Shown: positions 10,201-17,526, counted from the first letter of the stretch. The stretch is 64,000 bases of DNA from Crateriforma spongiae (GCF_012290005.1 NZ_JAAXMS010000006.1:62001-126000); one strand, 5' to 3'. Translations and numbers: made by a program. The notes: generated from the sequence alone by a model not told the origin.

Positions 10201-10693
10201 GGATGTTCTTCGGCTTGAAGACTTCTCGTTCGATACACTGCTGCATGCAGCGATCGAAAATGTAAAAAAGTGTTTTCCTTCTTCTCGGTTCGAGTGCAGT
10301 GTAAAGGGAGTTGCATCTATAGAGGTGAGCGGTCGTTTGTTTCCTCCGCTTTGGGATCTGCTTTTTCTTGTCTTCGAGAATGTTGTTCGACACGCCGACG
10401 AGTATAGCAACGACACAAGCGTCCAGGTTGAGGTTACTGCCGACCTTTTAAGGTTGTCATTCCGCAACAGCCTGGGGACAATGCAAGACCAAAGCGAGAC
10501 GCAATCAAGGGTTGCAGCTGCGCAGGTGCATGAACCCTCAATGATTCGAAAAGAAGGGGGTTCTGGGTTTGCAAAGATACGCAATATTCTGAAGTCGGAC
10601 CTTCAGCTGGATGAGTCTTGTTTCACTGCGCAAGTCGCAGATGGTTGTTTTGAAGCGACTGTTGCCCTACCGATCGACCAAATCTCTCCCTAG
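7280..10693 (+). CDS. dtcA: large sensor kinase-like protein, DtcA-type, of a Detocs-like system
   Basis: 1137 aa. Residues 1 to about 700 are mostly helical with repeat-like character and no enzymatic motif: a likely sensor region. A helical stretch follows with a candidate phospho-acceptor His789 in SVRIRHQTIKG. The C-terminus is a GHKL-type ATPase: N box FENVVRHADE (Asn1034), then a strand LLRLSFRNSLG where the usual DxGxG Asp is replaced, and a G box EGGSGFAKIRN (Gly1093-Gly1096). The protein is cytoplasmic with no membrane segment. The stop is 8 nt before the lone receiver gene, which overlaps the receiver-hydrolase gene. This size, domain order and gene order match DtcA of the Detocs defence system, which senses phage and phosphorylates DtcC (effector) and DtcB (buffer). 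Identity is inferred from architecture. The phage signal is unknown. Confidence 0.72.
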   Translation: MALRRQSKNSRAPKKGSERWKARRVNRFSELDEEAFEELRREPLEVIQGVFSKLRVEKQLPKILSCEFPKTQEFKWYPAVGRRNLSLADELRFSVARLLSAESQLNNYIRSREAFCRDLLIGNLSTARETLKRCENALGVSSWWLESRLLLADTEGGFEKTREELSAILELNVPQNALLLAEYASQRVDATMSVIEYVREVHAMVDAGNYDRIDASLPAYLCFMLHAPGIAFKPPTLDEFAFILRSECTRPIVDHYNSVKRLLWTLMDMDASHACEPSISDSLRAICRLNDPDLAYLQSLLASRTHHERQHDNSLAQKHILSGSREAIIRCSDAVRNSTCDFSNYHFLAAACASSNSEMPPLFPENSVAHNLLKAALGFLSYGEDLVPNYWSLAKASMAFSSTPIGHQVAAFSQRGIPVSVIDIRRQQLIHYPTVTAGLFPSRKITQIINEEELRCYAKACIGVTSAGQVSSEKPQAGPCTQALEFLAEAYDCRVDGQIQEAADLFTELATANKSGFFGGEALRGAVECLLELSSPHQAIELISHSQIPPFVLNQLVPIELLVSHYSKGDHLCNVGCIAWPNLFFMDYLFGRTAARQLHSVYANFLEAHGCSRANQLAREQATNFPLTHLEFFLDAVCSIETMQSDLSFRSSSEVEDERMLILQQLQNLAPENASQYVAEISNLQQQIAIRRAINFVSESKIYFNVEGIEKSLSKSFYEQFQRYLKYKNLAAEKRRMPASQWAPTEEGITETRDGAFVLFKTLFQEVRHAVLFSNEHGLDSYLSVRIRHQTIKGAIRSVFDQLHLVADMERGEYQPNEHWMRHSLGLSEQVREKVGSAIIQFSREIDASIDKASGDWMRIREDNAQTEGWFDVSFSELELDQLRRKLEAIEDEAEFLEAVVFILRERLNDCLVTVRHNVSSVLGSRLNSAIDTLEASLEGVPEQIPPELNAAVTRSRTAVQTQLDEIASWFQLQDVLRLEDFSFDTLLHAAIENVKKCFPSSRFECSVKGVASIEVSGRLFPPLWDLLFLVFENVVRHADEYSNDTSVQVEVTADLLRLSFRNSLGTMQDQSETQSRVAAAQVHEPSMIRKEGGSGFAKIRNILKSDLQLDESCFTAQVADGCFEATVALPIDQISP

Positions 10694-10701
10694 GCGAAGC
10701 A

Positions 10702-11175
10702 ATGAATATCCTCATCATTGAAGACGACCGAATTAAGGGGGATCGCGTGCGCGCACACGTTGAGTCCGTCTGTGGCTCACTGGGGACACCATACGTAATA
10801 GAGCTCCAGCGTTCCTACAACTCAGGTCTTCGTGCGTGCCTAAGCAACAGTCCTGAGCTAGTCTTGATGGACATGACTCTTCCAACTTTTGACGTTAGCC
10901 CTTGTGAGACCGGAGGTCGGCCGCGTCACTTCGCAGGGAAGGACATTCTATGGGAGCTTGCCAGGCGTGACGTGTTTATCCCCACTATCGTCGTTACCGG
11001 CTTTGACGTCATCGGAGAAGGCCCAGAGCAGCAGACTCGTGAGGAACTGTCGGAGGACCTCCGGGAGTCTTTCCCGAGGAACTTTGTCGCAACGGTGTTC
11101 TACACGCCTTCGGATCTGTCTTGGAAATCTCAGCTCACAGAGCTTATAACGGAAGCGATTGCCAATCATGACTGA
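10702..11175 (+). CDS. dtcB: stand-alone receiver protein, DtcB-type phosphate buffer
   Basis: 157 aa, a single CheY-like receiver. Acidic pocket E7-D8-D9 (ILIIEDDRI), phospho-acceptor Asp57 in LVLMDMTLP, and Thr99 in PTIVVTGFD are all present. The conserved Lys of the fifth strand is missing: the segment reads VFYTPSDLSWK, with Tyr134 and Trp141. There is no output domain, so it cannot act on DNA by itself. In Detocs, DtcB is such a lone receiver that soaks up stray phosphoryl groups and prevents self-toxicity. It starts 8 nt after the sensor gene, and its stop overlaps the next start as ATGACTGA (11168-11175), so the three genes are translationally coupled. Confidence 0.75.
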   Translation: MNILIIEDDRIKGDRVRAHVESVCGSLGTPYVIELQRSYNSGLRACLSNSPELVLMDMTLPTFDVSPCETGGRPRHFAGKDILWELARRDVFIPTIVVTGFDVIGEGPEQQTREELSEDLRESFPRNFVATVFYTPSDLSWKSQLTELITEAIANHD

Positions 11176-12421
11176 CGTGCCACTTGTCGTTCTTGTCGTC
11201 GAGGACGACGAGCATAAGTTCGAGCGTGCCAAGCGAGCGATTAACGAACGAGGCGTCATCCGCGCTAACATTGTCCGAATGGTCACAACGAACGAGGCTT
11301 TCCAGTGGCTCAAGGAAAATTTCTGTGACGTGATGATACTGGACCTCTGCTTGCCCCGTAGGAAAGGTGAGTCTCCGACCATGGATGCTGGTCCCGAATT
11401 GCTGGAATGGATTTCAAGGGCGGATTCGAGATGCAACATCCCTTCTCGCGTGATTGGTCTTACCGCATACCCTGAAGCATCGAGGGAATTTCAGGAGAGT
11501 TTTAGTCGCGAAGGATTTCTTCTAGCGGAGTACAGCAATGAGGGGCGAGATTGGGAAGAGGCAATCGTCAGAACATTGCTGCGTGAGATTAGCGTCGTTC
11601 GATCAAGAACTAGGGGAGTGATAATACCGCTTCACGGCATTCGCACCATTGCACTTTGGCATCGAACGCTCGCGGACGTTGCTTTCAAGGAGGCGTGGTA
11701 TTGTTCAGTCGCGGGATGGTGGTACGGTCGCTTTTCGCTTTTCGCTTTTCTTTCACCGCTCGCGCGAAGTGCAAAAGTGCGCTGGTTTCGGGAGCGATAC
11801 ACTGCGACGATGCAAGAACACAAAGACCTTCTTTCCGAGAACATGCTGCCATCCGTCGTTGCCCATAGCTTTGGGACATTTATTCTCGGCAATGCGCTCC
11901 TTAAGTATCGAGACATAAAGGTCGACAAAGTGATTTTGTGCGGATCAATTCTGCCGCGACAGTTTCCTTGGGAGTACCTGGTGCGCAATGGACAGGTTTC
12001 AAGAGTCTTAAACTGCGTTGGGAAAGAGGATGTGTGGCCCGTGGTGAGCTCATTTGTCATACCTGGGACGGGCAGTTCCGGGCGCAGAGGATTCTCTGTC
12101 GAATCTGATTCTGTTGTTCAAGAGGTTCATAACCTTTCGCATTCGGAGTTCTTCGACCCGATGCAAATTAAGAGCGAGTGGTTTGGCTTTTTGGAGGAGC
12201 CAGTTTTTTCTCAAGCATCGGAGAGGGCAGCAGGGCATATCCCCCGGGCCAAGGCCGATCATCCGTTTATAACTGCTGCCGTTTCTCCCTTGGTGTTCTT
12301 ATTGCTCTTGTTTTCTTGTCTTTCTTGCGCTTATTTAGTTTCCTGGGGATACGTGAAAGTTGTCGACGTTGCAATTGAGTCTCTTTGGCATTTGCTCGGA
12401 ATGGACCTAACACGGCGTTGA
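11168..12421 (+). CDS. dtcC: receiver fused to alpha/beta hydrolase and membrane helix, DtcC-type effector
   Basis: 417 aa from the ATG at 11168; an alternative TTG at 11159 is less likely given the ATGACTGA overlap. Residues 1-135 are a receiver with E12-D13-D14, phospho-acceptor Asp59 (MILDLCLP) and Thr99 (GLTAY), again lacking the fifth-strand Lys (Tyr122, Trp129). Residues 150-340 look like an alpha/beta hydrolase: PLHGIRT oxyanion-type loop, nucleophile elbow AHSFG (Ser234), candidate acid Asp288 in GKEDVW and His325 in LSHSEFF. Residues about 368-392 form one hydrophobic helix near the C-terminus, so the enzyme is probably membrane-tethered and could act on lipids. In Detocs the DtcC receiver switches on a toxic effector, most often an ATP-cleaving nucleosidase; here the effector would be a hydrolase. 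The substrate is unknown. Confidence 0.72.
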   Translation: MTDVPLVVLVVEDDEHKFERAKRAINERGVIRANIVRMVTTNEAFQWLKENFCDVMILDLCLPRRKGESPTMDAGPELLEWISRADSRCNIPSRVIGLTAYPEASREFQESFSREGFLLAEYSNEGRDWEEAIVRTLLREISVVRSRTRGVIIPLHGIRTIALWHRTLADVAFKEAWYCSVAGWWYGRFSLFAFLSPLARSAKVRWFRERYTATMQEHKDLLSENMLPSVVAHSFGTFILGNALLKYRDIKVDKVILCGSILPRQFPWEYLVRNGQVSRVLNCVGKEDVWPVVSSFVIPGTGSSGRRGFSVESDSVVQEVHNLSHSEFFDPMQIKSEWFGFLEEPVFSQASERAAGHIPRAKADHPFITAAVSPLVFLLLLFSCLSCAYLVSWGYVKVVDVAIESLWHLLGMDLTRR

Positions 12422-12747
12422 GCTCAATTCGGCGTATCGTTATAGCGTTCGCTCGCTGATTGCGGTTGCTGTTTAGTGGAGTATAAAGAGGCGATCGAAG
12501 TGTTGCTCTCGTTTTGTCGGTCGTCGGGAGCCTTACCGTGTGTTTTTTGGAAGCGAGCTTGCAAGTTTGCACGCTTTTTCCTTAACTAGGCACCACGTCT
12601 GCGGGGCCTAACCCGAAGAAGCTTTTTGAGCTGCTGGTCGGTTGCTTTCAGTTATCCCGACACGACATCTCGCCGTTGCGATCATGTTTCATCACGGGTG
12701 CTCTAAGATTGACTCGAGTTCCGACTTGTCGCTGCCGTGCGCCGCAC
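12422..12747. other. intergenic region
   Basis: No gene recognised between the effector gene and the convergent methyltransferase gene. I do not see a strong terminator hairpin. Confidence 0.35.
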
Positions 12748-13410
12748 TCAGTGGAGTAGCAAAGAATTAGTTGCGATGGCCCAAACGCATTTCGGTCTGC
12801 TAATTATTCGTCTTCTGGATTCTGCGAACTCTTCGATGGCGCGACAAACTCCCGGAAACCGCTTCGGATCATAGTCGTGGCCGATCAGCAGCCCACCGGT
12901 TCGGATCTTTGGCCACCAGGCTTCGATGTCGGCTTTGACGGCTTCGTAGCTGTGTTCGCCGTCGATGAAGACGAAGTCGAGTTCGCCGTCTTCGAAGCAG
13001 CGGGCGGCTTTGACCGACGGGAGCCGAATTGGGTGCCAGCGGCTGGCGTTGACGGCGAGGTGCCGTAGGGCAATCGGCAGGCCCCAGTAGAGCGTCTTGG
13101 TGTCGCCGAGTTGCTGAACGTGATCGGGGCGGGGCTGCTCGGCGTCTGCTGGGTACTGCGTCCATGGATCGACTCCATAGAGTTGAAGGTCGGGCATCAG
13201 GGCCAGCAGGTTGGCAGCGGTGACTCCATGGAAGACGCCGACTTCGACTCCTTTGCGCATTGGACCGTTCGCCGATCTCAGCAATTCGAAGACGACTTGG
13301 GCGTGCTTTCCCGAAGCGATTGGCTGTGCCGGGTTCTTGCCTCGCTGCCACCACATTTTCGGAAGGTGTCGCTTGGTGCCGGCGACGAAGTGGTAGACAT
13401 AGGTCTGCAT
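12748..13410 (-). CDS. class I SAM-dependent methyltransferase (Methyltransf_24 type)
   Basis: 220 aa. Motif I is KGVEVGVFHGVTAANLLAL, followed by LYGVDPWTQYP, and LDFVFIDGEHSYEAVKADI is the acidic loop typical of Methyltransf_24 proteins, which are often found beside glycan or sulfotransferase genes. The acceptor is unknown. The open frame continues upstream without a stop into the sulfotransferase remnant in another phase; the ATG at 13410 (QTYVYHF) is the first plausible start, but the N-terminus could be remodelled by the nearby rearrangement. Confidence 0.75.
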   Translation of the reverse strand: MQTYVYHFVAGTKRHLPKMWWQRGKNPAQPIASGKHAQVVFELLRSANGPMRKGVEVGVFHGVTAANLLALMPDLQLYGVDPWTQYPADAEQPRPDHVQQLGDTKTLYWGLPIALRHLAVNASRWHPIRLPSVKAARCFEDGELDFVFIDGEHSYEAVKADIEAWWPKIRTGGLLIGHDYDPKRFPGVCRAIEEFAESRRRIISRPKCVWAIATNSLLLH

Positions 13411-13445
13411 CGAGCGGTGTTCGCACAGATGCGGGTTATGGAGGA

Positions 13446-13682
13446 GTATCCGTGGCGTTTCAGGTTTGGATCCACGTGGGCAATCGCGGATTCGATCTCT
13501 TCTTCTGTTGGTTCGATGGCGAGGAACTCGATCAGCTTGCGAATCGTCTCGGCCGGATCGCTTGTCAATTCACCGAAGTTGATCCGATGCACGGGCACGT
13601 CGGGGTGATCGGCGAGGAATCGCTCGCGATGCTCGAGCAGCGAACGCTGCAGTTTCTCGCAGTCTTCATCACTGGCGGCGAT
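13446..13682 (-). pseudogene. C-terminal fragment of a sulfotransferase-like gene
   Basis: The minus-strand reading AASDEDCEKLQRSLLEHRER, DVPVHRINFGELTSDPAETI and RKLIEFLAIEPTEEEIESAI, then DPNLKRHG, is typical of the last 80 residues of sulfotransferase-family proteins: the basic PVHRI strand, then a DP-x-KLxEFL helix. A stop (complement of 13683-13685) lies immediately upstream and the N-terminal PAPS-binding part is absent. After LKRHG the similarity ends and the methyltransferase frame takes over in another phase. It is therefore a remnant, cut at the same point as the gene fragment to its right. Confidence 0.6.
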
Positions 13683-14256
13683 CTATCACAAAAGCGGGGA
13701 TCCAGAAGACGAACAGGGATCCGCGGCTTCGCCGCCGGAGACGGCTCCAGCGAAGTCTGAGGCGGCGGCGAGCGGCCCAGAAGCTGGACACGTTACGGTC
13801 AAAGAGAATCAGCGTGGCATAGACTTCGACACCCTGTTCGGACCGTACGTTCAGGGGGCAACGAAGATCGTGCTGACGGATCCGTATATCCGGCTATTCC
13901 ATCAGGCCAGAAATCTGATGGAGTTCATCGAGACCGTTGCGAGGGTCAAGCCGGACGATCAGCGAGTGGAAGTCGAGCTAATCACATCTGAAGAAGAGTT
14001 CAGTCCGGAAAAGCAGCAGGAGTTCTTTGAGCAGATCCAAAAAAACTGCTTGCCCAGCGGCATTCTGTTTTCTTGGAAATTTGAGGACGGTATTCACGCC
14101 CGCCACATCGTCACGGACACCGGCTGGAAGGTCCTTCTCGATCGAGGCCTGGACGTCTTTCAGAAGTACGAAATGAACGACGCCTTCACGCTGGCCAACC
14201 GCCTGCAGAAACACCGAGCATGCAAGGCGTTTGAGGTGACCTACATCCGGCAATAG
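13681..14256 (+). pseudogene. C-terminal fragment of a BrxL/Lon-related protein with MIT_C (phospholipase D-like) domain
   Basis: From about 13681 the frame reads YHKSGDPEDEQG, a Pro/Ala/Glu linker, FDTLFGPYVQGATKIVLTD, then PYIRLFHQARNLMEFIETVA and, near the end, IHARHIVTDTGWKVLLDRGL. This is the MIT_C domain (named from MITD1), found in bacteria at the C-terminus of BrxL/Lon-related AAA+ proteins of BREX-like defence loci. The AAA+ and Lon parts are missing and no start codon in a sensible context precedes the linker. An internal ATG-like start would give about 128 aa containing only MIT_C. The break point coincides with the end of the sulfotransferase remnant, so one deletion probably removed the 5' halves of two divergent genes. 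Confidence 0.6.
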
Positions 14257-14524
14257 CAGCAGCACGGAAATTTAGACGCCGAGGCGCCGCATGGGCGAAC
14301 TCGGAGCGACGAACGAAGGACCTTCCGGCAGATTCCGAGACCGTCGCGACAGCCGAAGCCAACCGGATTGTTAAACCGAACGGGCTTCCAACCCAGAGAG
14401 CGCGAGAGCTCTCGACGGAGCCGGTTGGTTTCGCGGGGTGTGGTGGTCGCTGAACTGCGAAGGTGAGAGCGCTCTCGGATCGCGCGGCGCGGCGAAACCC
14501 GGCGAAATACTGCGTGAAAACGCG
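14257..14524. other. gap between gene remnant and tRNA terminator
   Basis: No gene recognised. If the accessory block was inserted at the tRNA gene, the junction should lie here or just inside the tRNA 3' end, but I see no copy of the tRNA 3' sequence. Confidence 0.35.
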
Positions 14525-14554
14525 AAAAGCCGAGAACGGATGTTCTCGGCTTTT
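14525..14554 (-). terminator. intrinsic terminator of tRNA-Asn (bidirectional)
   Basis: AAAAGCCGAGAAC (14525-14537), a 4-nt loop, and its perfect complement ending in TTTT (14542-14554) give a 13-bp hairpin with U-runs on both strands. It lies 43 nt past the 3' end of the minus-strand tRNA. Confidence 0.85.
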
Positions 14555-14597
14555 GGTGTTAACTGGTGTGGCGGATGAATTCCGCGTTTTGAAAAAG

Positions 14598-14670
14598 CTC
14601 CCCCGGCAGGACTCGAACCTGCGACAAGGCGGTTAACAGCCGCCTGCTCTACCAACTGAGCTACAGGGGA
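14598..14670 (-). tRNA. tRNA-Asn (GTT)
   Basis: 73 nt on the minus strand. Acceptor stem TCCCCTG/CGGGGGA pairs throughout (one G-U), with discriminator G. D-arm GCTC...GAGC, anticodon stem GGCGG/CCGCC with loop CTGTTAA (anticodon GTT), and T-arm GCAGG TTCGAGT CCTGC are all complete. CCA is not encoded. The 3' end points towards the accessory region at lower coordinates, the usual side for island insertion. Confidence 0.97.
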
Positions 14671-14861
14671 TTGAGGAGTTTTCGGCGTGGGCAGGACAGG
14701 GATGGTCGACGCTGCCGGTCCGCCAAAGCGACGAATGTTAGAGACTTCCGTCGTCGGCTTCAACCCAGTTAGATCGCCTTTTTTCCCGCTCCGGCACGCT
14801 GCACGACCGGCCGCCGGCGGTCGAATCGGATTGTGCCTGTTTTACGGCCTGCGGCGCGACG

Positions 14862-15449
14862 TCAGCCCCGGCGTTTGGTCATCCAGATCTGGTTTCCGTC
14901 GTCATTGAAGCGGACATCGGACATGATTTCGCGGATCAGCAGGACACCGCGACCCCCAGGGGCTTCCAGCAAGTGTTCGCTGGTCGGATCCGGCACCGCG
15001 TCCGGGTCAAACCCGTCACCTTCATCGGTGATCCGGATCTGAACCTCGTCTCCGTCGCAATGCATGTGGACTTCAATCCGCTTTTCGGCGTCATGTCGGT
15101 TGCCGTGGCGAATGGCATTGGCGATCGCTTCCTCGTACGCCAAGTGAACCCGAAACACCTCTTCGTCGGGCCATCCGTATTGTCGCATCGCGTCGGCCAG
15201 TTGCAGCCCCAGTTGCGAGCCCACCGAGAGGTCCGAAGGAAGGTGTTGGCGAAACTGCCATCGCTCGGCATCGGAGCCGGCTTGGGAACCGGCGTCTTGT
15301 TGTGGGGCGGCACCAAGTTGGGGGCTCGCATCGAGTCGTGCGGCAGGATCGGGATGGGCGTCAGGGGCCCGTCCGGAGTCGGATGCGTCGTCGGCACCGG
15401 AAAGTCGATCCGGATGGGAGTCGTGATCGTGCATGGGCAGAGAGATCAT
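14862..15449 (-). CDS. RsbW-like anti-sigma factor / serine kinase (HATPase_c_2)
   Basis: 195 aa. The first 75 residues are a Pro/Ala/Asp-rich, probably disordered leader. Residues 80-195 are a small GHKL ATPase: N box VHLAYEEAIANAIRHGN, G1 box RITDEGDGFDPD, and G2 box APGGRGVLLIREIMSDV. Such proteins bind sigma or anti-anti-sigma factors and phosphorylate the latter on Ser, or act in stress partner switches. No STAS partner or sigma factor is adjacent, so its partner must be elsewhere. There is no membrane segment. The gene is monocistronic as far as I can see. Confidence 0.88.
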   Translation of the reverse strand: MISLPMHDHDSHPDRLSGADDASDSGRAPDAHPDPAARLDASPQLGAAPQQDAGSQAGSDAERWQFRQHLPSDLSVGSQLGLQLADAMRQYGWPDEEVFRVHLAYEEAIANAIRHGNRHDAEKRIEVHMHCDGDEVQIRITDEGDGFDPDAVPDPTSEHLLEAPGGRGVLLIREIMSDVRFNDDGNQIWMTKRRG

Positions 15450-15573
15450 GGAACGCGATGAGTTCGATGGCGGCCGACCTGTTTGTTACTGTACCCCAAA
15501 AATACGGATCGATGATCGGGACAGTTCGCTGCCGGGACTCAGCATCGGCTGGCGAGCATGGTGATCCGGCGGG

Positions 15574-16227
15574 TCATTGGCTGGCACGCTGGGCAGAGAG
15601 AAGGATCAGCCGGTTTTCTTCGCGAAATTCGGTGATCTGACCAGTGATTCTCCACTGGTCATCCGCCACGTCGTCATTGATGGCTTCGACGATTCGCTGC
15701 AGCATCAAGTTTTCGACACAAATCATCTGGGGCAATCGGCGGGAAACCGTTCGCTGTTGTTCCGGTGGCGCGTGCATGGCACTGGTGCGGGAGGTCGTCC
15801 GCGTCAGCAAACCTCGCGATGATTGAATGGTTTCGGTGATCGTCTGCGAGCGGGTCACCTGTGATCCCGTGCCCGAAGTTGGCGAATTGGCATCGACGTT
15901 TTCCGGAATGAACACCCAACGTCGACCGAGCTTTGCGACGCGTCCACGGGTGGGCGGAATGCGGGTGCCTTCGCGAAGCCGATAGACGCGCCCGATCGTC
16001 CGACGACTCTCGTCCGGGACTTGTTGATCCGCATCGTTGTTGGCGTCGAATTGGGAGCCCGTCGGCGATGCGGCGGTGGCGAAGACACTGGATGCACCAA
16101 CCGGCGGGGCTGTGATGGCGGGCGTCTGCGCTGTGGCCTGTTGATCAAGCAGGTGAATCGGCGAGCACACCGTCAGCATCGTCGATACCAAGACGATTGT
16201 TCGCTTCCGAGGCCCGGCGAAATGCAT
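15574..16227 (-). CDS. secreted hypothetical protein
   Basis: About 217 aa from the ATG at 16227 (frame open to 16269). The N-terminus RKRTIVLVSTMLTVCSPIHL looks like a signal peptide, followed by a Thr/Pro/Ser-rich stretch (ATAQTPAITAPPVGASSV) and a short region with GRVAKLGRRWVFIPEN. The C-terminal half (LPQMICVENLMLQRIVEAI, then DQWRITGQITEFREENRLIL) reads as a conserved planctomycete domain of unknown function. No enzyme motif. It lies 125 bp upstream of the RsbW-like gene on the same strand. Confidence 0.6.
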   Translation of the reverse strand: MHFAGPRKRTIVLVSTMLTVCSPIHLLDQQATAQTPAITAPPVGASSVFATAASPTGSQFDANNDADQQVPDESRRTIGRVYRLREGTRIPPTRGRVAKLGRRWVFIPENVDANSPTSGTGSQVTRSQTITETIQSSRGLLTRTTSRTSAMHAPPEQQRTVSRRLPQMICVENLMLQRIVEAINDDVADDQWRITGQITEFREENRLILLSAQRASQ

Positions 16228-16619
16228 CGGACGACGAATCCAACAAGTCATCAGCAATAACAGCAACATGAGTTTGTGATCGGTGGGAGGGAGTCCAGGG
16301 GGTCGCGTGGGATCGTTTGTCCAAGCCCGCGTTTCGGTTCAAGCATCGTGCTGATCTGCAGCGACGCGATGCGAAGGTCACGAACGCGGGCTGGTGAACG
16401 TTGGAGGCGATCGGTGTTTGCCGAGCCGATGGAGGAAGCAGCGACTCGGGTGCAACGCCCTGTGTCGTTCGGTTGCAAGTTTTCGGTGCCACGCCGCATT
16501 CGTGCCGGTGGCATCGGTGCGAGCTGGGTTAGTTCGCTTGCCTTGCCAAACTGCACGTTTCGGCGGCTTGCGCTTTTGCGGCAGCTTGCAAGAGGAGACA
16601 GGCGGGGAATCGACCGAGA
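16228..16619. other. intergenic region
   Basis: No recognisable gene. Several frames are open for about 100 codons on each strand because of high GC, but they carry no motif and no ribosome binding site. Confidence 0.4.
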
Positions 16620-16922
16620 TCAGGATCCGTCGCGAGGCATTGCGATTGCGTGCAGGCTGACCACGGCACCGACGGTGATCATGGCCATCCCGAGCCAGCG
16701 TGGCAGTTCCACACGCTTGGTCGGTTTGGGATGAACTTGCATGAAGAACGACTGCATGTTGTAGTCGGGCTGAGCGGCCGTTTTCTGGGAAACTTTGGCC
16801 AGCGTGCGCGTCGTCGGTTCGTTCAGCACGAACGATTCGACCATACGAAATTGGATGCCCAGCAGGATAAGCAGGACGCCCAACAGAAAGTATCGGTTGC
16901 GTGTGAAATGCATGGGATTCAC
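16620..16922 (-). CDS. small membrane protein, unknown function
   Basis: 100 aa. Two hydrophobic helices (NRYFLLGVLLILLGIQF at 8-24 and GMAMITVGAVVSLHAIAM near the end) flank a polar loop (PTTRTLAKVSQKTAAQPDYN, then MQSFFMQVHPKPTKRVELPR). The pattern is coherent with a real small inner-membrane protein. No family is recognised and no operon partner is evident. Confidence 0.6.
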   Translation of the reverse strand: MNPMHFTRNRYFLLGVLLILLGIQFRMVESFVLNEPTTRTLAKVSQKTAAQPDYNMQSFFMQVHPKPTKRVELPRWLGMAMITVGAVVSLHAIAMPRDGS

Positions 16923-17526
16923 GACATGAAAGGGCGTGGCGGTGGACAGGGATCACTGCGGTCTGGCGGCGGTGCAACTGGGACAGGCGACCGAAATTGG
17001 GACGAGGTCCCCGCGGCCGGTCCGACGTTGCGACACCACCATCGTGACGGGGGAGGCGTCAATCGACACGGCAAGGCGAACCGTAACCGGATCGACATGC
17101 GACAGGCGAGCCGCCCGGAAAAGTCGTCGCGTTTAAAGGGAGGGACGCGAGACTTTCCGGGTTGCCAAGACTTTGATTCGTCCAGAAGCCCGCCGGATCT
17201 GGAAGACTTCTGCGATCGGTGGGACTTTGTCGTTGGGGCCGGTTGTGCCGGACACCTGTTACGTGCGGGCGCTGGTCGCTTGGCAGCCGCCGCTGCGTGC
17301 GGGGATTTCCGAAACGACGGATTGACCGGGGACGTGACCGTAGAGGCGATCGATGCGCCGCAAAATGTAACCTGAGGGCCTGTTTTGTCCCGGCCTCTGG
17401 CGGTCTAGATTGGGCGTCGTTCAGGCGTCGCGACACGATCGCGTCCGGCGGCTTGTCAGGATCGCATCCTGTAGCCGTTGCACCAGGTAAGTTTCCATTT
17501 CGACCCCAGCTTCTTTTCGAACCGAC
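16923..17526. other. intergenic region upstream of pyc
   Basis: No gene recognised. It should contain the promoter and leader of pyc. I see no riboswitch-like fold and no attenuator. Confidence 0.4.

Noticed and set aside
13870-14256. an intact 128-aa MIT_C gene
   Set aside because: Conserved linker and the GPYVQGATKIV segment lie in the same frame upstream of this start, so the start cuts the domain; a truncated larger gene is the better reading.
16251-16556. 101-codon minus-strand frame between the secreted protein and the small membrane protein
   Set aside because: Arg/Pro/Ser-rich, no motif; overlapped by similar frames on both strands.
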